A DNA stretch of 64,000 bases, from contig JAGPFE010000013.1 of the NCBI GenBank assembly GCA_018056705.1, forward strand, positions 1 to 64,000, written 5' to 3'. Shown here one piece after another: positions 51,287 to 59,534 of this stretch. This DNA comes from Candidatus Hydrogenedentota bacterium. Lineage in GTDB: Bacteria; Hydrogenedentota; Hydrogenedentia; Hydrogenedentales; CAITNO01. The position numbers and the translations under genes are program-made. The notes under the pieces were generated by a model. That model ran no database searches. It had not been told where the DNA came from and saw only the letters and a program-made list of their open reading frames with translations. Each line of letters begins with the position of its first letter. Position 1 is the stretch's first letter.

Positions 51287-52870
51287 ATGGAAACGCTGAG
51301 ACTTACGCGGGAGGAACAGGTCGCGCGGCTGACGGAACCGGGCACCGTATGGGATTTCCTGGTGGTAGGCGGAGGCGCTACGGGGCTGGGCGTGGCGGTA
51401 GACGCCGCGTCGCGGGGACACCGGGTCGCGCTGGTGGATCGCAACGACTTCTGTAAAGGTACCTCGAGCAGGAGCACCAAACTGGTGCACGGCGGCGTGC
51501 GGTACCTGCAGCAGGGTAACGTGTCCCTCGTGCTGGAAGCCCTGCGGGAACGGGGCATCCTGCGGAACAACGCGCCCCACCTCGTGCGGAATCTGCCCTT
51601 CGTGGTGCCCAATTATGAATGGTGGGAGGCGCCGTTCTACGGCATCGGTCTGCGCCTGTACGACCTGCTCGCCGGGCGGTACGGCTTTGGACGATCCCGA
51701 AACCTGAACCGTGAACAGACCCTCGAGCGTATTCCCACGGTCGAGACCGACGGACTGCGAGGCGGGGTCATTTATTACGACGGCCAGTTCGACGACGCCC
51801 GGCTGGCCGTGAACCTCATGCAGACCGCCGTGGAACAGGGCGCGTGCTGTGTCAATTACGCGGAGGTGGTATCGCTGCTCAAGTCCGCGGACGACATGGT
51901 GGAAGGGGCCGTCGTGCGGGACCGCGAAACGGGCAACGAATATTCCGTGCCCGCGCGGGCGGTCATCAACGCCACCGGGCCTTTCGCGGACGTCCTCCGC
52001 AAGATGGATGACCCGGATACGCCCCGGATGATCCGGCCCAGCCAGGGTGTGCATATCGTGCTGGACCGGCGTTTTCTCCCCCGGGACAGCGCTGTCATGG
52101 TGCCCCACACCGATGATGGCCGGGTGCTTTTCGCCATTCCATGGCAGGACCGCGTGGTCGTGGGCACCACGGACACGCCGATTGCTGATGTCAGCGAGGA
52201 ACCCCTCCCGCTGGACGAGGAAATTGCTTTCCTCCTCGAGCACGCCGCCCGGTACCTGGCCGACGACCCCCTCGAGGCAGACATCCTGAGCGTTTTCGCG
52301 GGCATCCGCCCCCTGGTGGATGCCGGCGAGGGCTCGACCGCGGCCTTGTCCCGAGATCATACGCTCCATATTTCCCGTAGCGGCCTGGTCACCATTACCG
52401 GGGGCAAATGGACCACCTACCGGAAAATGGCTGAAGACACGGTGGACCAGGCCGAGGCCGTGGCCCAGGTAGAACCCGCGCCCTGCGTGACGAAAACCCT
52501 GCGGATCCATGGGTACGCCGAACCCGCGGAAGCCCTGTCGCCCCTCGCGGCGTATGGTTCGGACGCCCTGGAACTGAACAACCTGGTCACGCGACATCCC
52601 GAACTTGGACGGAAACTGCATCCCCGGTTGCCGGTAACCGCCGCGCAGGTGGTCTGGGCCGCGCGGCACGAAATGGCCCGTACCGTCGAGGACGTGTTAT
52701 CCCGCCGCACCCGGGCCCTGCTACTGGACGCCCGGGCCGCCGCCGAGGCGGCGGAGAGCACGGCGGCGATCCTTGCCGTGGAACTGGGAAGAGATACCGA
52801 CTGGCGGCAGCGGCAGGTGGGTGAATTTCACAAGCTGGTGGCACGGTACCTGCCCAAGGGGGGCGCCTGA
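51287..52870 (+). CDS. glpD: Glycerol-3-phosphate dehydrogenase (FAD)
   Basis: Membrane-associated enzyme oxidising sn-glycerol 3-phosphate to dihydroxyacetone phosphate; 527 residues. FAD motif DFLVVGGGATGLGVAVDAA, then RNDFCKGTSSRSTKLVHGG, the typical VHGGVRYLQQGN and GGVIYYDGQFDDARL. The C-terminal helical cap is present. It has GGAGG before its ATG and overlaps the next gene as TGATG (52868-52872). Confidence 0.94.
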   Translation: METLRLTREEQVARLTEPGTVWDFLVVGGGATGLGVAVDAASRGHRVALVDRNDFCKGTSSRSTKLVHGGVRYLQQGNVSLVLEALRERGILRNNAPHLVRNLPFVVPNYEWWEAPFYGIGLRLYDLLAGRYGFGRSRNLNREQTLERIPTVETDGLRGGVIYYDGQFDDARLAVNLMQTAVEQGACCVNYAEVVSLLKSADDMVEGAVVRDRETGNEYSVPARAVINATGPFADVLRKMDDPDTPRMIRPSQGVHIVLDRRFLPRDSAVMVPHTDDGRVLFAIPWQDRVVVGTTDTPIADVSEEPLPLDEEIAFLLEHAARYLADDPLEADILSVFAGIRPLVDAGEGSTAALSRDHTLHISRSGLVTITGGKWTTYRKMAEDTVDQAEAVAQVEPAPCVTKTLRIHGYAEPAEALSPLAAYGSDALELNNLVTRHPELGRKLHPRLPVTAAQVVWAARHEMARTVEDVLSRRTRALLLDARAAAEAAESTAAILAVELGRDTDWRQRQVGEFHKLVARYLPKGGA

Positions 52871-54849
52871 TGTCCCGGAAGCACCGGCGTGTGATCGTAT
52901 CCGCGCCGGAACGCCCGCCGACCGGGCTTTCGGCGACGGGACCGGCGGACATGGGCGCGGGCGTTTCCGGGTCCGTTTCGGCCAGGGCTGCCTGGGAACG
53001 GGTTGTTCGCGGGGTAGCCCGATGGTTTCGCCTGGCGGATGTCGCGGATACCCCCCGGCGGGATGCTCTTTGCCTGGGTGCGATCATGGCGACGGTTGCC
53101 ATGATCGTCCGGACGCTGTATATCCTCCTGGTCCGGCGGACATGGGAAGATGCCCTGATCACCTGCCTGCATACCGAAAATTTCGCCCGGGGACTCGGCC
53201 TGACCCATGTGCGGCCCGGGGAACCGCCGTTGCACGGCTTTACCAGTCCGCTCAGCGTGCTGGTGCCGTTGCCTGCCGACCTGCTGCATCCCGGCTGGGG
53301 CGTGGAGTTCATTAAGTGGGTGTCTGTCCCGGTATCCGGGCTGGCGGTACTGGCAGTGCTGGCCATCGGGTTTCGCCTGGGGGGAGGGCTCTCCCTGCCG
53401 GCCCTGCTGCTGGCCCTGGGCTATGCCGCGGTGGATCATCACCAGATTCTCTGGGGAGCCAGTGGCATGGAGACCCAGTTGGTCGTAGCCTCCCTGGTCT
53501 TTTCGCTGTATTACGCCATGACCTGGCAGCCCGTACCCCTGGGTATCAGCCTGGGCGTGTGCATGCTGGCCCGGCCCGACATGGCCTTCTGGACCGTGGT
53601 GGCCGGATGTTGCGGCCTGCTGGTCCGGGCGCGTTGGGGCGGGTTATTTACCCGGGTCATTCCCCTGGCGGTGGCCGTGTACGGCCCGTGGATTCTGTTT
53701 ACCACGATTTATTATGGCTCGCCCATTCCCCACACGATCATTGCCAAGGGACTCGGTTATCCCTCCGTGCTGGACGAATTGCGGCATCGCCCACCGTGGG
53801 AATGGGCCTGGTTCGGTATTTATCGGTTTCTCTGGAAGGTGCAGCCCATGCTGGCCCCGTCCTACAGTGGCCATGGCACCACCGTGGATGTCTGGCCATC
53901 AGTGGAAGGCTTCCTTTCTCCCTTTGGGCTGTTCATGTGTTTCCTGGTCGCGGCGGGCGCGGTTTCCCTGCTTTATCGCCGCCGGTGGGATGCCTTGCCC
54001 CTCGTGGTGTACGTGCTCGTATATGCCGGTTACTTCGTGTACCTTGTTTCCATTGTTTTTGGCTGGTATAAACCACCCTTGCTGATGGCCCTCGTGCTGC
54101 TGGGCGCGGCGGGACTCGACGCCATCGCCGGCCGCATGAAAACGGAAACTTCCCGGAAGACGCTGGCATGGGCACTGGCCCTGGGATGGTTGCTGCCCAT
54201 CGCGGCCATCATGCCCCTGAACGCCTATACCGACTGGCAGGTGCAGCGATACGTTGAAGACGATATCCGTACCCGGGCGGGCCTGTGGCTGCGGGAGCAT
54301 ATGCGCCCTGATGAGGCCGTGGGGGGTGAACCTCTAGGCTATCTCGGGTATTATTCCCGGGGTAACGTCTATGACTGGCCAGGGCTCAACAGCCGCGTGG
54401 TGGTGGCCTGGAGCCGTGCTAACCCGGCCCGCAGATCCCTGGAAAACATGCTTCGGGATCTGAAACCCGAGTACCTGTTCCTGCGGGACATGGAGTACCT
54501 GTATTCTTTCCGGGACGTGGAGTGGGTTCACCGTGAGTACCATCCCGTCGTGACCTTCCTCATGCCCGATGAAGTGGCCGCGCGCATCCGGTGGATTCGC
54601 AGCAGCATCGATACCCAGTACCGGCTGTACAAGCGGAATCACCCGGAGGATGCCGGGCCCTACGATGAGACCTTGTGGCCTGCCGCCCCGCCGGTAAGCA
54701 TGCGGGACGCCGACATCATCGTGGACATGGGCAAGCGGCTGCTGTCCCAGCGTCGTATCCGGGAAGCCCGGGCCCACTTCGAACGCGCGCTGGTTTTCGA
54801 TCCCCGGCACCCGGAGGCCCGGAAACTGCTGGAATCCCTTACCCGGTGA
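52870..54849 (+). CDS. GT-C-like integral membrane protein with C-terminal TPR
   Basis: A 659-residue protein with about ten hydrophobic helices between residues 75 and 455. An extracytoplasmic stretch after the first helix contains an acidic residue in RTWEDALI and an HGFTSPLSVL segment, as in GT-C/ArnT-like glycosyltransferases. The C-terminal 220 residues are soluble and end in a TPR-like helix pair (SQRRIREARAHFERALVFDP). It probably transfers a sugar from a polyprenyl-linked donor, but the substrate is unknown. Translationally coupled to glpD. Confidence 0.8.
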   Translation: MSRKHRRVIVSAPERPPTGLSATGPADMGAGVSGSVSARAAWERVVRGVARWFRLADVADTPRRDALCLGAIMATVAMIVRTLYILLVRRTWEDALITCLHTENFARGLGLTHVRPGEPPLHGFTSPLSVLVPLPADLLHPGWGVEFIKWVSVPVSGLAVLAVLAIGFRLGGGLSLPALLLALGYAAVDHHQILWGASGMETQLVVASLVFSLYYAMTWQPVPLGISLGVCMLARPDMAFWTVVAGCCGLLVRARWGGLFTRVIPLAVAVYGPWILFTTIYYGSPIPHTIIAKGLGYPSVLDELRHRPPWEWAWFGIYRFLWKVQPMLAPSYSGHGTTVDVWPSVEGFLSPFGLFMCFLVAAGAVSLLYRRRWDALPLVVYVLVYAGYFVYLVSIVFGWYKPPLLMALVLLGAAGLDAIAGRMKTETSRKTLAWALALGWLLPIAAIMPLNAYTDWQVQRYVEDDIRTRAGLWLREHMRPDEAVGGEPLGYLGYYSRGNVYDWPGLNSRVVVAWSRANPARRSLENMLRDLKPEYLFLRDMEYLYSFRDVEWVHREYHPVVTFLMPDEVAARIRWIRSSIDTQYRLYKRNHPEDAGPYDETLWPAAPPVSMRDADIIVDMGKRLLSQRRIREARAHFERALVFDPRHPEARKLLESLTR

Positions 54850-54947
54850 CGTCTTCCCGGCCACGCCGGAGGGAGAATAAGCCCGGTTATCTGGCAGCAG
54901 GGGAAAGTCGCGTGGTAAATCCACGCGAACCGCGCCCCGCTGGGTGC

Positions 54948-55562
54948 TCAGAGCACGTTAAAATCGGCGCGCGCCGATATGGCGGAACGGGCGGTGCGCA
55001 CGACCGTGACGATGGTGTAGGTCCCTGGCTGGATGTTGCCGGGCAGCCTTACCGTCTGCGAACTGACCCAGGTTCCGTCGGGCCGGGTGAAGTTCTGCGT
55101 GGAAACGTCCGAGATCACCTGGTCTCCCCGCATGAGCGTGCGCTGCTCGCTGACCTGTACGGAACCACCGGTGCCCAGCAGAGCATACTGCACGGTGGCC
55201 TCGATCTGTTCTCCGGGCCTGACCGATGGGGGAAGCACTTCCGTCCGCTCCAGCGTGAGCATTTCACCCTGGGAAGGCTGGTAGTTATAGGCGGCTTCCG
55301 TTTCCTGCTTGGAGCGGGCCTGCCGGACCTTGATGTCGTGAGCGATCAGCCCCGCCAGGCCACCGACGACAGCCCCGATGGCCGCGCCTTCCACCGTGTG
55401 ACCGGACTGATGGCCGATGACCGCGCCGGTGACCGCGCCCAGCCCGGCACCCAGGCCCGCCGCTTCGCCATAGGTCTGGCACGAAGTCAGTGACGTAACG
55501 CCAAGGACCGCCACGCACAGTACCGCGACCACCCGGATCACTCGCGAATATTCATGTCTCAT
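54948..55562 (-). CDS. Glycine-zipper lipoprotein
   Basis: A 204-residue predicted outer-membrane or periplasmic lipoprotein with lipobox VTSLTSC near residue 28. Residues 33-75 form a glycine-zipper two-helix motif (GLGAGLGAVTGAVIG and GAAIGAVVGGLAGL). The C-terminal 110 residues look like a beta-sandwich (ALLGTGGSVQVSEQRTLM). Similar proteins are envelope-associated with no fixed function. It lies downstream of the Gfo/Idh/MocA terminator. Confidence 0.85.
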   Translation of the reverse strand: MRHEYSRVIRVVAVLCVAVLGVTSLTSCQTYGEAAGLGAGLGAVTGAVIGHQSGHTVEGAAIGAVVGGLAGLIAHDIKVRQARSKQETEAAYNYQPSQGEMLTLERTEVLPPSVRPGEQIEATVQYALLGTGGSVQVSEQRTLMRGDQVISDVSTQNFTRPDGTWVSSQTVRLPGNIQPGTYTIVTVVRTARSAISARADFNVL

Positions 55563-55631
55563 GGGAACGCTCCATGACCGGCGTGTTCGGATGCCGGCAG
55601 TTAGAACTCTAAACCTGACTCATTATACGCG

Positions 55632-55674
55632 AAAAAACCGCCTTTTATTCACGCGCGTGAAATAAAAGGCGGTT
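55632..55674 (-). terminator. Intrinsic terminator of the Gfo/Idh/MocA gene
   Basis: AACCGCCTTTTATT (55636-55649) and AATAAAAGGCGGTT (55661-55674) form a 14 bp stem; on the minus strand a T-run (A at 55632-55637) follows. It lies 23 bp beyond the stop of the gene at 55697. Confidence 0.9.
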
Positions 55675-55696
55675 CTGGGTCGGAATCTGTCGGGTC

Positions 55697-56959
55697 TCAG
55701 GCCCGCATGCCGGGGTGAGGAATGTCGTCGGGCAGATTGATCGGATACGACCGGTCGAAGTCGAGCACGGCGGGGACGATGCTGAGATCGCTGTTCAGGG
55801 CCTCCTCCCAGGTTAGCATCTGGCCGGTGTAGGCGGCCATGCGCCCCATGATGGCCGTAAGGCAACTCTCGGCTACCTGGATCCCCTCGTTGATGTACGG
55901 CGCCTCACCACGGATGGCGGCGTGGAGGTCGATGTGTTCCTGCACGTACGGATCGATGTCATCCTTGGCCATGTCGTTGCAGCGGCTTTTGCCTTTCGTT
56001 CCGGTGACTTCTTCGAACACGTCGTTGGCGCAGTTGTCCCAGTGGCGGGACATGCTGAGGACGTGGACGCCGTTGGGATACTCGAAATCGCAGGTGAAAT
56101 TGTCCCAGATATCGCCGTATTTCTCGATGGCCGGTTTCCACGCGCGGCCGCCGCTGGCCACCACCCGGACGGGATGCGCGCCAAGAACCCAGTTGATGAC
56201 GTCCAGGTTATGGATATGCTGTTCGACAATGTTGTCCCCGCAGGTCCAGCACTGGTTATACCAGTTGCGCAACCGGTAGGCCAGGTCACTCTCGCCGGGT
56301 TTGCGTTCGTGGCTGAAGGGCAGCGTTCCATTCCAGTAGGCCCGCCCGGCCAGGATTTCGCCGATGGCCCCATCCTTGATGCGCGCGATGGTGTCCCGGT
56401 AACTCTTCTGATGCCGCCGCTGGGTGCCGGCCACCAGGCACAATCCCTTGGCTTCCGCCTCCCGGGCGGCCGCCATGAACTGCCGCACCCCTACCGGGTC
56501 CACCGCGATGGGTTTTTCGGTGAAGATGTGTTTACCAGCCTTGACCGCCGCCTCGATGTGGACGGGCCGGGCGTAGGGAGGCGTGGCGTGGATGATCACC
56601 TGCACGTCCGTCTTGAGCAGTTGTTCATAAGCGTCCAGCCCCGCGAAGCAGGTCTCGTCGGTGAGCGCGATCTTGCCGGCCAACTTGGGATCCTTGATGC
56701 CTTCGAGTTTGGATCGGCAATCCTTCAGTTTTTCTTCGAACACGTCGGCCAGCGCGGTAATTTTCACGTTGTCCACGCCAGTGATGCAGTTCATCACCGC
56801 GCCAAAGCCCCGGCCGCCACATCCGATCAGGCCCACCTTGACGGCTTCCGCGCTCTGCCCGAGAGACGGACGGGCGGAAAGGATCGCGAAACCGGCCAGA
56901 GCGGAGGCCTTGGCGAAATCCCGGCGACTGAGTTTGAACTGAGACGAATCGTTACGCAT
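55697..56959 (-). CDS. Tat-exported Gfo/Idh/MocA family oxidoreductase
   Basis: A 420-residue NAD(P)-dependent sugar oxidoreductase. It has a twin-arginine signal (KLSRRDFAKASALAGFAILS), then KVGLIGCGGRGFGAVMNC for nucleotide binding, the EKP motif of the catalytic region in HIFTEKPIAVDP, and the family tail. The ATG at 56959 follows AAGGAGGT. Exported members are abundant in PVC-like bacteria, where they act on carbohydrates outside the cytoplasm, sometimes without free NAD. It ends in a strong terminator. Confidence 0.92.
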   Translation of the reverse strand: MRNDSSQFKLSRRDFAKASALAGFAILSARPSLGQSAEAVKVGLIGCGGRGFGAVMNCITGVDNVKITALADVFEEKLKDCRSKLEGIKDPKLAGKIALTDETCFAGLDAYEQLLKTDVQVIIHATPPYARPVHIEAAVKAGKHIFTEKPIAVDPVGVRQFMAAAREAEAKGLCLVAGTQRRHQKSYRDTIARIKDGAIGEILAGRAYWNGTLPFSHERKPGESDLAYRLRNWYNQCWTCGDNIVEQHIHNLDVINWVLGAHPVRVVASGGRAWKPAIEKYGDIWDNFTCDFEYPNGVHVLSMSRHWDNCANDVFEEVTGTKGKSRCNDMAKDDIDPYVQEHIDLHAAIRGEAPYINEGIQVAESCLTAIMGRMAAYTGQMLTWEEALNSDLSIVPAVLDFDRSYPINLPDDIPHPGMRA

Positions 56960-57165
56960 GGTGTAACCTCCTTCCCCGCGGGGAAATGTAACCCTGCCGG
57001 TCGGGGGGGTGATCCGGCAGTAGTGCTGGTAATGATGCTTCGGAAAGTGTACCCCATTATCCTGCCCGGCGCAAACGGTTGCGGGCATCTTTTACAAGGC
57101 GTGGGTTTCAGGGGGCATCACGCTCTCCGGGGGGCGCGATCTCCTGTCATTTCTACGGACGCTGG

Positions 57166-57273
57166 GATTCCCCGCGTGAAGCAGGTACGACCGGGAGTGC
57201 CGCAACCGGACTATAGAAGCATTGTGACAATTGATTCCCGCGTGAAGCAGGCACGACCGGGAGTGGCACAACC
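57166..57273 (+). repeat. 41-42 bp direct repeat pair, 67 bp apart
   Basis: GATTCCCCGCGTGAAGCAGG and following bases at 57166-57207 recur at 57233-57273 with four or five differences, separated by 25 bp. The second copy continues directly into CCTGTCATTTCGATGAA, a fragment of the dispersed repeat. Confidence 0.85.
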
Positions 57274-57298
57274 TGTCATTTCGATGAACACGCCACAA

Positions 57299-57334
57299 CC
57301 TGTCGTTTCGACGAACGAAGTGAGGAGAAATCTT
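57299..57334 (+). repeat. Dispersed repeat, second-arm copy
   Basis: CCTGTCGTTTCGACGAACGA and 16 further bases. It faces the first-arm copy at 57359, with a 24-base loop, making an inverted pair as in the unit at 33.2 kb. Confidence 0.85.
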
Positions 57335-57358
57335 GCTGGAGTTATGCTTAGAGAGACA

Positions 57359-57508
57359 AAGATTTCTCGCTTCGCTCGAAATGACAAGTTACACGATGTT
57401 TTCCCTGGTGTGAGGGTATAGATTTCTCGCTTCGCTCGAAATGACAGGGTTACACGATGTTTACCGGGGTGTGAAGGTGCGGATTTTGTGCATCGCTCGA
57501 AATGACCG
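57359..57508 (-). repeat. Tandem array of first-arm copies with a 60-61 bp period
   Basis: Copies at 57359-57386, 57420-57447 and (degenerate) 57481-57508, each 28 bp, with spacers of about 33 bp. The first two spacers are similar to each other (TTACACGATGTTT and a GGTGTGA segment), so the array is a tandem duplication of about 60 bp rather than unrelated spacers. Confidence 0.92.
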
Positions 57509-57725
57509 TCTTTTTGGAAAGAGAGCAACGATTTGCTTGAACGAACAGGATTCCGGTGAAAGGACACTCAAACACCCCCTCGAAAAAAATGCCTCTTTAG
57601 GCTTTTGGCGGATGGGAAATACGGTGCCCCTTCACTTGAAGGCACCAGGATCTGAACCGCCAGAAAAGCCAGGAGAAAAAACCTAAGAAAAAGCAGCGAA
57701 CGACTCCGGTAGACCGCAAGAAAAC

Positions 57726-57816
<91 letters not shown>

Positions 57817-57872
57817 ACCATGTCGCGGAAGTCTACCAGATTAACGGTTTCAGCATCCAGTTGGGGCTTGGG

Positions 57873-58796
57873 TCAGAATCCGTCGAAGGGGCGGTTGTAA
57901 CGTCCAAAGGTGCGCGCGCTATCGACCGTCACGGGGAAACGATCTGCCGGATACCGGAGAAACTCGACATGCCCATCCATGTATAGAACGTTTGCTCCGC
58001 CGGGTATATGGGCAAAATCTTTTGGATTAGTGGTCACGTGATCCCACAAAACCGGAACCACGCTTTGGGCGATCTGAGCAGTCGTGGGGGAGTTGATGTC
58101 CGTGATAAGAAAACGCTCAATGCCTTCCCGTAGCCGGTAAAGCACATTTCCACCCCCCGCCTGGGTTCCGCTGAACATAGACGGGACCGTAAAATCTTCG
58201 TGACTGGCCCGGCCGTGGGAGGCCACGTTCTGCAGGGCCAACGCCCCCCATGGGGTTTGCTGATATTCCTGCTCTTCAAATCGTCCCCCGGGGCCGGTTC
58301 CTTCCTGGCCGACCAGCGGGCCGAGAATATTCACATCTTCCAGAATACACCATCCCGTATAGTCGTAAGGCTCTTTGACCAGTTCGCAGGGTTCTACAAT
58401 GCCGTTATTGTTGCCCTTGTTCTGGTCGTACCAAACCACGGGATCGGGACCCGTGTACCAGGAGGGACACATGACTACGGCGAAGTCTGTCAGATACTCC
58501 GGGTACACCTGGGATCCGTCAAAAATCATGTCTGCACTCAGGGTAACCCCGTCGCACTTATACACCTTCCTGGTGGGAAACATGCCACGGGCTTCCCCTG
58601 CGTACATTTTGAACACGAGTCCCAACTGTTTCAGGTTATTCTGGCAGGACGCCCGGCGGGCCGCCTCGCGAGCCCGGGCCAGTGCGGGAAGCAGGATAGC
58701 AGCGAGGATGCCAATAATGGCAATGACCACCAGCAGTTCAATCAGCGTGAACCCGTAGCGATGCTTAGACACTGCGGACGTATGTATCGAGCGCAT
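57873..58796 (-). CDS. DUF1559-type pseudopilin (second copy)
   Basis: A 307-residue protein with prepilin signal [15 protein letters not shown], cleaved after the Gly, then [19 protein letters not shown] and a DUF1559 C-terminus with [13 protein letters not shown]. It is paralogous to the gene at 40697, with close identity in the N-terminal 60 residues and the final motif, but a largely different middle (including [14 protein letters not shown]). AAGGAG precedes the ATG. It lies 56 bp from tRNA-Ser. Confidence 0.93.
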   Translation of the reverse strand: MRSIHTSAVSKHRYGFTLIELLVVIAIIGILAAILLPALARAREAARRASCQNNLKQLGLVFKMYAGEARGMFPTRKVYKCDGVTLSADMIFDGSQVYPEYLTDFAVVMCPSWYTGPDPVVWYDQNKGNNNGIVEPCELVKEPYDYTGWCILEDVNILGPLVGQEGTGPGGRFEEQEYQQTPWGALALQNVASHGRASHEDFTVPSMFSGTQAGGGNVLYRLREGIERFLITDINSPTTAQIAQSVVPVLWDHVTTNPKDFAHIPGGANVLYMDGHVEFLRYPADRFPVTVDSARTFGRYNRPFDGF

Positions 58797-58904
58797 GGTA
58801 GTTCTCCTTGACCTGTTTTGGTTCCATGAATGATTCGGAAAGACCGCGTGAGGAAAGAGAAAGAAACTTACGTATGGACGGAAAAATCAAGTTGAATCGG
58901 CCGT

Positions 58905-59282
58905 TCAATCGATCGGCATAGACACGTGGCCAACAGGAGGAGAACGAGATAAACAGTGCCAAGCATGATTACCCGTTGCGCAATGCTGGCTTGACCCTGT
59001 AACTAAACCGATTCGCCCGGGAAACAGTAAGCGGAACACCGCGAACAACCACGCGTGGAGGAGTAGGTAGAATTTGACGTGACAGAAGGGGCAGTCATCA
59101 AATCCGGGATTCGAGGGTTGATGCAGGCACAAGCCCGGAATCGCGTCATGTACCGCCGCCGACGCGACCAGCAAGGTAATGAGCAGTAACGTTAATTTCA
59201 CGGTCCACTGTAACCGGGGCGTGCCTGCCGGTCCGTCACGTTTCGCGATCGGTACGCTATGTGTAGGTCTTTGCTTCTCCAT
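58905..59282 (-). CDS. Small membrane protein with CPFC motif
   Basis: A 125-residue open frame starting at ATG 59282 with AGGCAGG upstream. It has two hydrophobic segments (VKLTLLLITLLVASAAV and FYLLLHAWLFAVFRLLF) and a central CPFCHVK Cys pair, which suggests redox or metal binding. It is similar in general character to DUF2946-like proteins but no firm family was recognised. The coding frame has no neighbouring partner and a candidate promoter at 59310-59338. Treat as probable. Confidence 0.42.
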   Translation of the reverse strand: MEKQRPTHSVPIAKRDGPAGTPRLQWTVKLTLLLITLLVASAAVHDAIPGLCLHQPSNPGFDDCPFCHVKFYLLLHAWLFAVFRLLFPGRIGLVTGSSQHCATGNHAWHCLSRSPPVGHVSMPID

Positions 59283-59309
59283 AACCTGCCTTTAACAAGT
59301 CGAATGCAA

Positions 59310-59338
59310 AGATAACAAAAGTTAAGGTATAAATTCAA
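59310..59338 (-). promoter_or_regulatory. Candidate promoter of the small CPFC membrane protein
   Basis: On the minus strand TTGAAT (59338-59333), a 17 bp spacer and TTATCT (59315-59310), 28 bp before the ATG at 59282. The element is in an AT-rich stretch. Confidence 0.35.
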
Positions 59339-59534
59339 GAAAAAATTCCTCATTTTCAATCCTGTTTGTCTGAAAGCCAATGGCCCCGGGCTTTCTCCCG
59401 CCACGGGGGCCCCCGGGAAATATCAGGGCCTGCCCCATGTACTCTCCTGCCGGAATATCCGCCAAGGCCGTGGCACGCGGTTGATCTCGTGCTTTAACCC
59501 AGCATATACTTCCACCCTGACGGGAGGGCTTCCA

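Noticed and set aside
57359-57508. CRISPR array with 28 bp repeats and ~33 bp spacers
   Set aside because: The first two spacers are near-copies of each other, the repeat occurs singly elsewhere in the window, and there are no cas genes.
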